From Planctomycetota bacterium (GTDB lineage Bacteria; Planctomycetota; Phycisphaerae; Phycisphaerales; UBA1924): a stretch of 64,000 nt of DNA. This document shows positions 26,704 through 35,890 of the stretch, one piece after another (position 1 is the first letter of the stretch; the number at the start of each line of letters is the position of its first letter). A program made the translations under genes and the position numbers. The DNA lies in contig JAGWZK010000016.1 of NCBI GenBank assembly GCA_018968885.1, forward strand, positions 24,602 to 88,601. The letters are read 5' to 3'. The notes beneath the pieces were generated by a model. That model was not told the DNA's origin. It saw nothing but the letters and a program-made list of their open reading frames with translations, and did no database searches.

Positions 26704-27360
26704 TCAGCGGCGGCGACGGGTGGCCGCGAGGGCGGCGAGTGCGAATGCCGCGGAAGCTGAGGGGGCGGGGACGAGGGTGAGAGAGGCATCGTCCCAAGCA
26801 ACGGAAGTATCGGCAGGAGAGCCGTTGTTGGTGAAGCTCTGGACGGCAAAGACGACCTTGGCGATGGCGGCGTTGGCAGGTGCGAACTCGGAGTAGCTGA
26901 ACTGCTGATATTGGTTGGTCAGCGAGCCCTGGATGGCCTGATTGTTGGTGGCGATGAAGTTGTTGCCAGCATCGAACCACTCGACTCGATACTCAGCGCC
27001 GTTGTTGACGCCGGGATTGGAGCGAGCGAAGACAGAGAGGGCATACTGAGCGCCGCCGGTGATACCGAAGACGGTCTGCACGTGGCCGGTGAAACCGTCG
27101 TAGCCGTTGTTGGTGCTGGAGCCGACGCGAATGGTGGTGACGAGTGCTTTATCGCCGGAATTGGGAGTGGCGCCCGTCCAGTTGAAGGCCTCGAGGAAGG
27201 TGCCGGGTGAGCCACCGAAGAAGCCGTTCCAATTGGTGACGTTGGAGAAGTCGAAGCCGAGGTCGGACTCAAAGCTTGCGTTGTTGAGAAGGTTTTGCGC
27301 GCCGGCTGCGGAGGCGAGGAGTGCGACGGCGGCGATGCTGATCGAACGTGCGTTGTTCAT
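26704..27360 (-). CDS. Secreted protein with PEP-CTERM-like sorting tail
   Basis: 218 residues. A signal peptide (ISIAAVALLASAAGA) precedes a beta-rich jelly-roll-like body beginning 'NLLNNASFESDLGFDFSNVT', similar in outline to carbohydrate-binding modules. The C-terminus 'VPAPSASAAFALAALAATRR' plus further arginines is a V-P-x-P motif, hydrophobic stretch and basic end, i.e. a PEP-CTERM-like signal for exosortase processing. It is a different surface-sorting route from the GC-dockerin used nearby. A perfect palindrome lies 125 bases upstream of its start; the gap 27361-27679 holds that and no gene. Confidence 0.75.
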   Translation of the reverse strand: MNNARSISIAAVALLASAAGAQNLLNNASFESDLGFDFSNVTNWNGFFGGSPGTFLEAFNWTGATPNSGDKALVTTIRVGSSTNNGYDGFTGHVQTVFGITGGAQYALSVFARSNPGVNNGAEYRVEWFDAGNNFIATNNQAIQGSLTNQYQQFSYSEFAPANAAIAKVVFAVQSFTNNGSPADTSVAWDDASLTLVPAPSASAAFALAALAATRRRR

Positions 27361-27484
27361 GGGTGCTTCTCTCTTTCCGGGAACTGATGAGCGGAATGCC
27401 GCGAGGGAGTGGGACTCGGCGCGACACTTTCAGCCCACAAGGACTGAACGATTTGAGATTACCATGAGGCGGCGAGTCGTTGCA

Positions 27485-27507
27485 ACTGTTTCATGTATTG
27501 AAACAGT
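27485..27507. promoter_or_regulatory. Perfect 9-base inverted repeat, candidate operator
   Basis: ACTGTTTCA-TGTAT-TGAAACAGT. The half-site TGAAACAGT recurs at the start of the glycoside hydrolase gene (29554) and a related sequence lies before the LacI-type gene. It sits upstream of the PEP-CTERM-like gene. Confidence 0.5.
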
Positions 27508-27679
27508 GAAATTCATGGAATTCCCTGAGAAGTGAGAGGGAGGGGGAACAGTGCCGATTTGGCGTAAAAATCGGGGTTCTTGACGATTCAACGGAGGTTT
27601 GCACTCTGTAGCGATAACCATCGGGCGGGCGATGGGACGCAGTGCTCATGCAACATGTTTCATGAAAGAGGAGGAAGGG

Positions 27680-29566
27680 TCACTTTTCAAGGGTGAAACT
27701 GTAGAGTTTGGCTTGGCCTTGGGAGGGGCCACCTTTGAATTGGAGGCCGACGATGCCGAGGGAGGACATATCGATGGCTTTGCTGCCGCTCTGGCTGCCG
27801 TGGAAGAGGTTGAGTTTGAAATCGGTGAGTGAGATGCGGTAGGTCTGGCGGCCGGCTTTGGCGATGATGGGATCGGAGAGGAAGGCCTCACCATCATCGA
27901 GCTTGCTGCTGCCGGGCTTGACGCAATTGGCTTCGGCGAGAACGAAGTTGAGTTCCACTCCGGCGGGGGCTTCGGCCTCGAGAACGACCTGGGTGTAGCC
28001 ATCGGCATCGGCGACGATGGTGGCGGGATCGCCGACGTTGGTGGAGCGGGAGGATGTGGGCAGATAGAAGCTGATGCCTGCGCCGTAGCTGAGGCCGGGC
28101 GTGTAGGTGATGTGGCACACTTTGTTGCTCATCACGTACGAAAGAGAAGCATCGGATGCGCCCCAGACATCGGGATTCTGGATCCAATCTGCGAGGAGAC
28201 TGACCTGCGGTGGGCGACCGGGCTGCTGACCACTTTTGAGGGTGATGGATTCGGGGGGAAGGATCTGTGTGGGCGCGGGGCGGGTGGATTTGGCGTGGAG
28301 ATCGTGGAGCTTGGCATTTGTGGCGGCCATGGCGGTGAGGAGCGCTTCGTAGCGGCCGTGACGGATATCGACGACTCCGTAGTTGGAGTCTTCACCATCG
28401 AAGCGACCTTGAGGAGACTGGTCGGCCCATTCGAACCAGCAGGTGCCGATGACCATGGGATATTGGGCGAGATCTTCGACGAATTCGGAGTAGTGAGCTG
28501 CGCGCTCGGCCTGTGTGAGAAGCACTGCACCTGCGCCGCGGGAATTGGGATTGCCGGACTGGTTCTCTTTGGCGCGCCAGGAGAACTCGGTGATCATGAG
28601 GGGTTTGCCGGTGGTGACGTGGAATTTTGCAAGAACGCGGGCAGGAACCTTGGCACCGCTGTAGTAATTAACGCTGACGACATCACTGACTTTGCCACAG
28701 GCGGTGATGACAGAGAGAGGAGCATCGCCAGCGAAACGCGAGCCGAGGATGAGAAGCTCGGGAGCGATGCGGCGCACTTCGGCAGCGGCGACGGTGTAGA
28801 AACGCTCGGCGGCGATACCGACGAAGGCCTCGCGATCAGCGAGAGATGCGGCGTTGGTGGATGTGCGGAGATGATCGGCGGAAAGCTTGGACCAATCGGG
28901 CGCGGTGATGCCCCACGCGGCGTTGAGACCCTCGATGGTTTTGTGCTTGGATTTGAGGAACTCGATGGCGGCGAGGCGAGCAGGATCTGCATCGGGAAGG
29001 GTGAATGCGCGTTCGAGGACGGTGTAGTTGAGGGGAGCATCCCAGGCGTTGATGCCGAACCAAGGCATTTCGTTATCGAGGAAGACGCCGAGAATGTCGG
29101 AGCGATCGGGGTACTTGGCGAGCATGGCTTCGACGTTGGTGCGAACGCGTGACTCGAAGCCGGGGCGGAAGGTGTCGAGGCAGCGGTCAGATTCGGTGCC
29201 GGCGGCATACAGAACGGGAGTGCGATAGATGCCGGGTGAGGCGGCGACAGCAGGATCGCTCCAGGCACCGACGGTGTTGAAGTGGGCGGCCGTGAGGATG
29301 GAGCGAACGGAGGTGCTCCAAGCGGCGAAGTCATTGGGGAACGTGGAGACAAGAGGTTGATAGAACTGGGTGCCTTCCCTAGGTCGGAATGGGAGGGAGG
29401 CGATGTTATTGATCCCTGCGGAGAAGAGGCGCTTGCCATCTGGCGACTGGAACCAATATCGGCCATCCTGGTCTTTGGTGACGGAATATGAGGGGGCGGC
29501 ACATGCCGCGGCGGCGAGGAAAGGGAGGAGGCAGAGGGTCTGCAACGCGGTTTGAAACAGTTTCAT
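27680..29566 (-). CDS. Secreted clan-A glycoside hydrolase (agarase/GH50-like) with C-terminal beta domain
   Basis: About 628 residues from the ATG at 29566, with a signal peptide ending near 'LAAAACAAPS'. The catalytic region has 'FNTVGAWSDPAV', then the probable acid/base Glu in 'ILGVFLDNEMPWFG', 'VVSVNYYSG', the probable nucleophile in 'LMITEFSWRA' and the late 'GTCWFEWADQSPQGRFDGED'. This set matches the (beta/alpha)8 family of GH42/GH50-type enzymes, such as beta-agarases; the exact family and substrate are uncertain. From ~residue 460 a separate jelly-roll domain (CIA30/CBM11-like) follows. It is divergent from the LacI regulator, with a TGAAAC-A-GTTTCA palindrome covering its start codon, so it is likely a target of that regulator. 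Confidence 0.72.
   Translation of the reverse strand: MKLFQTALQTLCLLPFLAAAACAAPSYSVTKDQDGRYWFQSPDGKRLFSAGINNIASLPFRPREGTQFYQPLVSTFPNDFAAWSTSVRSILTAAHFNTVGAWSDPAVAASPGIYRTPVLYAAGTESDRCLDTFRPGFESRVRTNVEAMLAKYPDRSDILGVFLDNEMPWFGINAWDAPLNYTVLERAFTLPDADPARLAAIEFLKSKHKTIEGLNAAWGITAPDWSKLSADHLRTSTNAASLADREAFVGIAAERFYTVAAAEVRRIAPELLILGSRFAGDAPLSVITACGKVSDVVSVNYYSGAKVPARVLAKFHVTTGKPLMITEFSWRAKENQSGNPNSRGAGAVLLTQAERAAHYSEFVEDLAQYPMVIGTCWFEWADQSPQGRFDGEDSNYGVVDIRHGRYEALLTAMAATNAKLHDLHAKSTRPAPTQILPPESITLKSGQQPGRPPQVSLLADWIQNPDVWGASDASLSYVMSNKVCHITYTPGLSYGAGISFYLPTSSRSTNVGDPATIVADADGYTQVVLEAEAPAGVELNFVLAEANCVKPGSSKLDDGEAFLSDPIIAKAGRQTYRISLTDFKLNLFHGSQSGSKAIDMSSLGIVGLQFKGGPSQGQAKLYSFTLEK
29554..29566. promoter_or_regulatory. 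13-base palindrome over the glycoside hydrolase start codon
   Basis: TGAAAC-A-GTTTCA. It covers the first four codons on the minus strand. Odd-centred LacI-family operators of this type are known; binding here would block initiation. Confidence 0.45.
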
Positions 29567-29639
29567 GGACAGAACGATACCGAAAACCGGTTGCGATATC
29601 AACGGGATTGTGGATTGTGGAGAAAATGTGCAGTTTGGC

Positions 29640-29668
29640 TTGACAGGGGTTGCAGGGTTCGGTAGCTT
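29640..29668 (+). promoter_or_regulatory. Candidate sigma-70 promoter of the LacI-type regulator, with inverted repeat
   Basis: TTGACA, 17 bases, TAGCTT. An inverted repeat GTTGCA (29649) / TGCAAC (29668) lies within and just after it, about 22 bases before the start codon, in a place suited to autoregulation. Confidence 0.45.
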
Positions 29669-29695
29669 GCAACTGTTCCACGGAGTGTTTCAGGC

Positions 29696-30865
29696 ATGAG
29701 CTCTGTACGCGAAATCGCCCGACGACTTGGACTTTCGCCCGCCACGGTGTCGCGAGCGCTGAATAACAGCGTGAACGTGGACCCGGACACTCGGGCACGT
29801 GTGATCGCGGCGGCAAATACCGCTCGCTATATGCCATCGGTTTCCAAAGCCCCGCAGAATGTGATTGGGCTTGTTTATCCGGGAGAGCCGGTGGAGCCGG
29901 ATTACGGCGGATTCGAATCGGCACTGTTGGCGGGCATTCTGCGTGGACTGAATGAACTGCGGTTTGACCTGAAGATCGTTTCGGTGTCGCGTGACAAGCT
30001 GCCCAATGAGAACTACTCACAGTTTTTCCTGCGGAAGGGCATTCGCGGCGTGATTCTGCGGACGTTCCTGGATACTCGCTCGATGTGTGTCTCCATCGCG
30101 GAAGAGGGATTTCCCGCGATCGTGGTTGCAGATCGGTTTGAGAACAGCAAAGTGAATTTCATCTCGTGCAACTCGCGGGATGATTCGGCGCGAGCGATTT
30201 GCCACCTCTTGGACCTGGGACATCGGAGGATTGCGCTGGCGGTGCACCGTTATCCGGACACGGACCATGTGGATCGTCGCGAGGGGTATCTGGATGCGTT
30301 TCGGTCGAGGGAGATTGAAGTGGATCCCTCGCTGATGATCGAGACGATCGGTGAGATGGTTGGTGGCGAGACGTCGATTCTGCGGCTGATGAGCATGCCA
30401 GAACCACCGACGGCGGTGTATTTCACGAACCCGCTGTCGACGATCGGAGCGTTGAAGAAGTGTCATGAACTGGGCATTCGCGTGCCGCAGGACCTGTCGA
30501 TCGTTGGATTTGATGATGGCGACATCCGTTATCACACGTTTCCGACGTGCACGGCAGTGTGCCAAGACGCGACGATGATCGGATTTGAATCGGCTCGGTG
30601 GTTGACACGAATGCTGTGTGGGATGGCTGATACGCGTTTGCAGGCAGCAAAGCAGACGCGATTTGAAATCAATATGACAACGGCAGCGGCTCCTGTTGAG
30701 CCGGTGCGTGTATTGCCGGACGGCACGAGACTCGCAGTGCAGGTCGGCCCAGCTCTGACGGCAAAGACCCGCCGCAAACAGAGCGTTTTCGAGGGCGTGA
30801 CGGTGGATTCGGGTGTGTCTGAGCCCAAACGGGGCAAGCCAGTCGGATCGAAAAGGAGTCAATGA
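29696..30865 (+). CDS. LacI-family transcriptional regulator of the polysaccharide locus
   Basis: 389 residues. The N-terminal helix-turn-helix '[20 protein letters not shown]' is followed by a hinge and a periplasmic-binding-protein-like effector domain (from '[13 protein letters not shown]' to '[20 protein letters not shown]'). Such proteins usually repress sugar-use genes until a small sugar binds. The C-terminus is extended by ~40 basic residues beyond the normal end. It is divergent from the clan-A hydrolase and its stop overlaps the next start as ATGATGA, linking it to the pseudopilin-like gene. Confidence 0.9.
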   Translation: MSSVREIARRLGLSPATVSRALNNSVNVDPDTRARVIAAANTARYMPSVSKAPQNVIGLVYPGEPVEPDYGGFESALLAGILRGLNELRFDLKIVSVSRDKLPNENYSQFFLRKGIRGVILRTFLDTRSMCVSIAEEGFPAIVVADRFENSKVNFISCNSRDDSARAICHLLDLGHRRIALAVHRYPDTDHVDRREGYLDAFRSREIEVDPSLMIETIGEMVGGETSILRLMSMPEPPTAVYFTNPLSTIGALKKCHELGIRVPQDLSIVGFDDGDIRYHTFPTCTAVCQDATMIGFESARWLTRMLCGMADTRLQAAKQTRFEINMTTAAAPVEPVRVLPDGTRLAVQVGPALTAKTRRKQSVFEGVTVDSGVSEPKRGKPVGSKRSQ

Positions 30866-31809
30866 TGAAACAGGGTGTGAACGTTGGTGTTAAGGGTCGA
30901 CAATGGGCGGCATTTACGCTGATTGAACTGTTGGTCGTGATTGCGATTATCGCGCTTTTGATTGCGATTCTGCTGCCGGCGCTGGGTAAGGCACGTGAGG
31001 CGGGCCGGGACACGATCTGTAAATCGAATATTCGTCAGTTGGTGACGGCGATGCTGGTGTACACAACGGATTACAAGGACAAGTTTCCGCCCAATCTGGT
31101 GGATGCGGTTGATCCGGTGTCGAACACATTCAGCATGATGTGGTATGACGTGAACCGCATCGGGGCGTATCTGCCTCAGATGGATGATTCGAATATCTCT
31201 GAGACGAATACGCGAACGCGCACGGTCGGTGGCGGATCGATGCGCTGTCCGAATCATCCGGATGCGGGACGCTCGTACACAATGAACTACTGGGCCTCTT
31301 CGGCGGGTAAGTGGACACCGGGTGGAACGGGGATCATCACATACAAGCCCGGTGGATTTGGAACCGAATCGCAGCGCGGGCGCGGGTTTGACTCAACCGT
31401 CGGTGAATCCTCGGCAACAATGCTAATGACAGAAGGTTGGGGGTTGTACTTCTCGGAGACGATCACGCCTCGCCGGTGGTTTACGGGTGCGCAGGTGGGC
31501 GAATCGGGCATGCCGGGTGCACGCTTTGGAGGCGGTGCTGGCGTGAGTGATTTCCCCGGTCAGTGGCCCACCAACGCGCTGGAGATGGGCCCGGCCCCGG
31601 CGGGATCGCTGAAGTCGTACATCCCGTGGTATCGGCACCCCAAGCGGACGAGCGGTGTGCGCGAGATTCGCGGCGCGGCGAATTTCGGCATGGCGGATGG
31701 GCACGTTGAGCAGTACACGGTGGATGTGCTGATTGATCGAGCGACCGGCAGAAGCACCGGTAAGGTGCTGTGGTCGCCGATCGACCGACAGATCGAACCG
31801 TTCCCCTGA
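30862..31809 (+). CDS. Prepilin-type (pseudopilin-like) protein in the sugar locus
   Basis: 315 residues. Near the N-terminus '[20 protein letters not shown]' is the class III prepilin segment: cleavage after the preceding residue and methylation of Phe, with Glu at mature position 5. The C-terminus has '[15 protein letters not shown]', the D-G-H motif of the planctomycete DUF1559/H-x9-D-G type proteins. These are abundant in planctomycetes; a role in surface or pilus-like fibres that touch polysaccharide has been proposed but is not proved. Translational overlap with the LacI gene suggests shared control. Confidence 0.82.
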   Translation: MMKQGVNVGVKGRQWAAFTLIELLVVIAIIALLIAILLPALGKAREAGRDTICKSNIRQLVTAMLVYTTDYKDKFPPNLVDAVDPVSNTFSMMWYDVNRIGAYLPQMDDSNISETNTRTRTVGGGSMRCPNHPDAGRSYTMNYWASSAGKWTPGGTGIITYKPGGFGTESQRGRGFDSTVGESSATMLMTEGWGLYFSETITPRRWFTGAQVGESGMPGARFGGGAGVSDFPGQWPTNALEMGPAPAGSLKSYIPWYRHPKRTSGVREIRGAANFGMADGHVEQYTVDVLIDRATGRSTGKVLWSPIDRQIEPFP

Positions 31810-31907
31810 TGTGAACTGAAGTGTTTTCAGGTCTGGCGGCGGCGTCGCGGCCAGGCACTTTGTTTGGAATGTGAGTGAGAATGAAACGTCTTGTGAAGGA
31901 GAAAGAT

Positions 31908-32528
31908 ATGAAGAAGCAGTTGATGGCAGTGGCGGCTTTGGGTGTGTGCGCGGGTGCTGCGTTTGGCCAGGTGGCCAATCCCAGCTTTGAAGACAACGGC
32001 GGCGGCTTCAGCGGATGGAGCACGTTTGAGCAAGCGTTTGTGGATACGACGATCGCGCGTACCGGCACGTTTGCCGCGAAGTTCTTTGGCAATTTCTCCC
32101 AGCAATACGCGGCTTCGGGCGCGTACCAGGACTTCCCCACGACTCCGGGAACGACCTGGACGGGCACCGGCTGGTTTGCGCACACCGCCGGTGACCCTCT
32201 GGTGGGTCAGAACATCGGCCTGATCAACATCGAGTGGCGCCGCGCGGATGGCACGTTGATTTCATATCTGACCACGACGACGGTGACGTCGACAAGCGCT
32301 CTAGACACATGGCAGCAGTACACGGTGTCGGGCGTGGCTCCGGCCGAGACGGCGACTGCTCGCCTCGTGGTGCTGATCCTGCAACCCAATTTTGAGGGTG
32401 GCAGCGTGTGGGTGGATGATGTGGCCTTCTCTTCGCAGGTGAACTGCTCGGCCGACTTCAACAACGACGGCGTGGTGGACTTCTTTGACTATCTTGACTT
32501 TGTGGCTGCCTTCTCATCCGGGTGCTGA
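31908..32528 (+). CDS. Secreted carbohydrate-binding-module-like protein with single GC-dockerin loop
   Basis: 206 residues from the ATG at 31908, which follows AAGGAG by seven bases; a GTG at 31875 opens the same frame but lacks a site. Signal peptide ends 'AGAAFGQ'. The mature protein is one jelly-roll module ('NPSFEDNGGGFSGWSTF' ... 'SVWVDDVAF') clearly similar to the second half of the GH16 enzyme encoded downstream. It ends in one dockerin-like loop (ADFNNDGVVDFFDYLDF) and Gly-Cys. I infer a non-catalytic, surface-held glycan-binding protein. A terminator separates it from the transporter operon. Confidence 0.78.
   Translation: MKKQLMAVAALGVCAGAAFGQVANPSFEDNGGGFSGWSTFEQAFVDTTIARTGTFAAKFFGNFSQQYAASGAYQDFPTTPGTTWTGTGWFAHTAGDPLVGQNIGLINIEWRRADGTLISYLTTTTVTSTSALDTWQQYTVSGVAPAETATARLVVLILQPNFEGGSVWVDDVAFSSQVNCSADFNNDGVVDFFDYLDFVAAFSSGC
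32451..32525 (+). repeat. GC-type dockerin module, single loop
   Basis: One 25-residue loop with Asp/Asn ligand positions 1, 3, 5, 9, 12 and terminal Gly-Cys. The only single-loop copy of the five modules. Confidence 0.85.
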
Positions 32529-32550
32529 ATCCCTCATCCGGTGACTGACT

Positions 32551-32584
32551 GCGCAGCGCCCCTTTGCCGGGGCGTTGCGCTTTT
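32551..32584 (+). terminator. Rho-independent terminator after the binding-module gene
   Basis: GCGCAGCGCCCC-TTTGCC-GGGGCGTTGCGC followed by TTTT. Twelve paired positions with one mismatch. Confidence 0.85.
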
Positions 32585-32679
32585 GCGGAGATGTGTAAAA
32601 ACGTTTGATTGTGGAGCACGATTCGCGAGTGAGCAAGTCGACGTCGACATCATGGATGCCGCAGGGACTGCCTGGGGGG

Positions 32680-34116
32680 ATGCGTGGGAGCATGCTCTCT
32701 CTGGGACCATTCTCTCCTGGGGCGTGGCTGATCATCGCCAGCGCGGTGGTGAGTGCGGTGTTGCTGGCGATGGCCAAACCACCGGCGAAATCTGAAGCGA
32801 CGATGTGGACGTTTGCGCGGATGCACGCGCTGATGTATGAACCGCTGGTGGCGGACTGGAACAAGCACAATTCGCCGAAGGTCGAGATGCTGCAACTTGG
32901 ATTGCCGGCGATTGAGCGGCGGATGCTGGCGAGCTTTTTCTCAGGAACTCCGTGTGCGGACCTGATGGAAGTGGAGCGACGGGCAGTGGCTCGCGCTTTT
33001 GCAGGACCGATTGAGTCAGTGGGGTTTGTAGACCTGACAGATCGATTGAATCGCGACGGGCTTCTGGAGAAAATCAACGGGCCGAGTTTCAGCCCGTGGA
33101 GCAGCCGCGGCAGGGTTTTTGGTCTGCCCCATGATGTGCATCCGGTGATGCTGGGATATCGGGCAGACATTGTGGAAGCAGCGGGGATTGATGTCGCAAA
33201 GATTGAAACGTGGGATGATTTTGAAAGGGTGATGAGACCGCTGCAGGAGATGGGTGGTAAGGGTGAGCGGTTTGCGCTTTCGATGTGGGAGACGCATGGC
33301 GATCATCTGGAAGTGCTGATCCTGCAGGCGGGGGGAACGCTGATCGATGAGCAGGGGGCAGTAACGATTGACTCTGAAATCAACCGGCGGGTGCTGGTGA
33401 GAGTGAGTGATTGGTGTGCGGGGCCAGATCGGATCGCGATGGATGCGCCGAACTTCACGGCGAGCGGGAATCAGTTGAAGGTGGCGGGAAAGGTGATCTG
33501 CGCATTCATGCCGGATTGGATGGGGGATGTCTGGAAGCATGAAATGCCGGAACTGGCGGGAAAGGTCAAATTGATGCCGCTGCCAGCGTGGGAAAAGGGT
33601 GGGAGAAGAACGAGTGTGTGGGGCGGGACGATGCTGGGCATTCCCAAGGCGGCAGCAACAAGCCCAGAGAGATTTGAACAGCTGTACGCGTTTGCCTCGC
33701 ACTTGTATCTGTCGCAGGAAGTGGCGAGGGAGCTGTATCGCAAGGGTGGAATCATCACGCCAGTAAAGACTTTCTGGAATGATCCAATCTACGACCAGCC
33801 CGATGAATACTTCTGCGGTCAGGCACCGGGGCGGTCATACATCAATCTGGCAGGAGATGTGCCGCTGAGGTCGAGTTCGCCATTCAATGCGCGGGCGCTG
33901 GATCACATCACCAGCGCGCTGGTGAGACTGTGCGAAGAGAGACGTTCGGGAGCGCTGGCTCAGGATGCCGCGAAGATTGAGACGCGGGCAGCGGAACTGC
34001 TGAAGTTGGCGCAGGCGCAGATGCAATCGAAGGCGGAGAGGAATGTCTTTTTGAGTCATGCGGCGGAAGCTTCGGCTGGTCATTCGGCGGGTGTTTCAGA
34101 AGGGGGTGGGCGATGA
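32680..34116 (+). CDS. Membrane-anchored sugar ABC transporter substrate-binding protein
   Basis: About 478 residues from the ATG at 32680; the frame is open from 32605 and ATGs at 32656 and 32692 are also possible. Instead of a lipobox it has an N-terminal membrane helix (AWLIIASAVVSAVLLAMA), so it probably stays tethered. The body has the family-1 binding fold ('VDLTDRLNRDGLLEKI', 'GVDVAKIETWDDF'-like hinge region, 'VWGGTMLGIPKAA'). An AAACGTTT palindrome (32599-32606) lies upstream. First gene of a five-gene operon with overlapping ends; the transported sugar is probably an oligosaccharide released by the GH16 enzyme. Confidence 0.82.
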   Translation: MRGSMLSLGPFSPGAWLIIASAVVSAVLLAMAKPPAKSEATMWTFARMHALMYEPLVADWNKHNSPKVEMLQLGLPAIERRMLASFFSGTPCADLMEVERRAVARAFAGPIESVGFVDLTDRLNRDGLLEKINGPSFSPWSSRGRVFGLPHDVHPVMLGYRADIVEAAGIDVAKIETWDDFERVMRPLQEMGGKGERFALSMWETHGDHLEVLILQAGGTLIDEQGAVTIDSEINRRVLVRVSDWCAGPDRIAMDAPNFTASGNQLKVAGKVICAFMPDWMGDVWKHEMPELAGKVKLMPLPAWEKGGRRTSVWGGTMLGIPKAAATSPERFEQLYAFASHLYLSQEVARELYRKGGIITPVKTFWNDPIYDQPDEYFCGQAPGRSYINLAGDVPLRSSSPFNARALDHITSALVRLCEERRSGALAQDAAKIETRAAELLKLAQAQMQSKAERNVFLSHAAEASAGHSAGVSEGGGR

Positions 34117-35012
34117 GCGCGGCCCAGCCAATGCACAATCGCGTGCGAGCATCGCTGGCGCCGTATGGGCTTCTGCTCCCATTTGCGGTTTTGTTTGGAC
34201 TATTCACTCTGTATCCATTGGCGCGCTCGCTGGTGCTGGCCTTTCAGCAGACGTTTGGACCAGAGGCGACGCGGTACGTGGGGCTGGCGAACTTTGCCGC
34301 GCTATTGAAGGATTCGCTGTTCTGGGTGGCGGTGCGAAACACCGTGCTGTACACGTTGGGAAGCGTGCTGATTCAGTTGCCTTTGGCGATGATTCTGGCA
34401 CTAGCGTTGCAATCTAAAGGCGTGCGGGGGAAGAGTTTTTTCCGCATGTTGCTGTTTGCGCCGGCGACGGTGGGTGTGGCGTACGCCGCGATCATGTTCG
34501 GAGTGATGTTTGAAAAGCAGACTGGGCTCATCAATCAGTTGCTTCAGAGCGTGACGGGGAGGGGACTGGACTTTCCCTGGCAGCAGGAACACGTGCTCTG
34601 GATGCTGATCTTGGCGTCGCTGTGGATGTTCACGGGTTTCAACATGATCTTTTTCTCGGCAGCCCTCGCGAATGTGCGAGAGGAACTGGTGGAGGCATCG
34701 ACGCTGGACGGGGCCTCAGCGTGGCAGCGGTTTGTGCATGTGATTGTGCCAGAGATCCGGCCGGTGGCGGGGTTTGTGGTGCTGATGTCGGTGATCGGGA
34801 GTTTGCAGTTGTTTGAACTGCCTTACCTGATTCTGAACAACAGCGGCGGGCCGGACAACCGTGGCCTGACGATCATCACGTATCTGTATCAGAATGGTTT
34901 TGAGAATGGCGACCTGGGGTATGCCAGCGCAGTGGGTTGGATGCTGGCGACGGTGTTGATCCTGATCGCGGCGGCTCAGCGGGTGATTGCAGCGCGAAGG
35001 AGCGTTGCATGA
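34113..35012 (+). CDS. Sugar ABC transporter permease (MalF type)
   Basis: 299 residues with six predicted membrane helices. The EAA loop that contacts the ATPase is 'ELVEASTLDGASAWQRFVHV' followed by a proline-rich turn. It overlaps the binding-protein stop by four bases and the next permease start by four (ATGA). Partner of the following MalG-type permease. Confidence 0.92.
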   Translation: MSAAQPMHNRVRASLAPYGLLLPFAVLFGLFTLYPLARSLVLAFQQTFGPEATRYVGLANFAALLKDSLFWVAVRNTVLYTLGSVLIQLPLAMILALALQSKGVRGKSFFRMLLFAPATVGVAYAAIMFGVMFEKQTGLINQLLQSVTGRGLDFPWQQEHVLWMLILASLWMFTGFNMIFFSAALANVREELVEASTLDGASAWQRFVHVIVPEIRPVAGFVVLMSVIGSLQLFELPYLILNNSGGPDNRGLTIITYLYQNGFENGDLGYASAVGWMLATVLILIAAAQRVIAARRSVA

Positions 35013-35863
35013 AACACATCTTGCTGAAAGGTCGGACGAATTGGCCGGCGATGATCGTGTTGATCATTGCGGGGGTGGTGACGTTGGTGCCTTTTGTGTG
35101 GCTGGTGCTGGCGAGCATGAAGACGAGCGGAGACTTTTTCACTTCAACGTTCCTGCCGCGATTTGAAGGGAAGATAGACCCTTCGCGCTTGACGCTGGAG
35201 CACTACCGCACGCTGTTCACATCGCTGGATCTTGGACGGGCGCTGCTCAACTCTCTTTGCATCGCATCGGTCGGCGGGGTTCTGTCGACACTGGTGAGCG
35301 CGATGGCGGGGGTGGCGCTGGCGTGTTATGAGTTCAAAGGCAAGCGGCTCGCGACATCGGTGGTGCTGGCGTCGGTATTGATCCCCGCCCCACTATTGCT
35401 GGCACCGGGGTATGTGCTGCTGCACCAATTGCACTTGCTGGATTCGCTGGCAGGGTTGATCCTGCCGATGGTGGCGAGCGCGTTTGGTGTGTACCTGTTC
35501 AGACAGGCGGCCAAGAGCAGCTTGAGCAAGGAAATGCTGGAGGCAGCGCGTATCGATGGATGCTCGGAGTGGCGGATGTTCTGGATTATCGCGTTGCCAC
35601 TGTTGCGCCCGATGATCGGTGCATTCATGATGGTGACGTTTCTGGGGGCGTGGAACAACTACATTCAGCCGCAGGTGGTGCTGCAAAGTCCGGAGCAGTT
35701 TCCACTTTCTGTCGCGGTGACGCAACTCAAGGGTCAGTTTTATCAAGACTACGGTTTGCAGATGGCGGGTACGGTGGTGTCGATCATTCCGGTTCTGATT
35801 CTGTTGTCATTACTTCGTCGCGAGTTTGTCGCCGGGCTGACTGCCGGCGCAGTGAAGGGCTAA
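35009..35863 (+). CDS. Sugar ABC transporter permease (MalG type)
   Basis: 284 residues from the ATG at 35009, preceded by AAGGAG. Six membrane helices; the EAA loop is 'EMLEAARIDGCSEWRMFWII' and then 'LPLLRP'. No ATPase gene follows, so the transporter must borrow a shared MsmX/UgpC-type ATPase coded elsewhere, as is common in this family. Confidence 0.93.
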   Translation: MKHILLKGRTNWPAMIVLIIAGVVTLVPFVWLVLASMKTSGDFFTSTFLPRFEGKIDPSRLTLEHYRTLFTSLDLGRALLNSLCIASVGGVLSTLVSAMAGVALACYEFKGKRLATSVVLASVLIPAPLLLAPGYVLLHQLHLLDSLAGLILPMVASAFGVYLFRQAAKSSLSKEMLEAARIDGCSEWRMFWIIALPLLRPMIGAFMMVTFLGAWNNYIQPQVVLQSPEQFPLSVAVTQLKGQFYQDYGLQMAGTVVSIIPVLILLSLLRREFVAGLTAGAVKG

Positions 35864-35890
35864 ATCAAAGTCATACTCAAGGATTGAACT

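Noticed and set aside
28112..29152. 346-codon plus-strand frame opposite the clan-A hydrolase
   Set aside because: Gly/Glu/Asp-rich shadow of the hydrolase codons.
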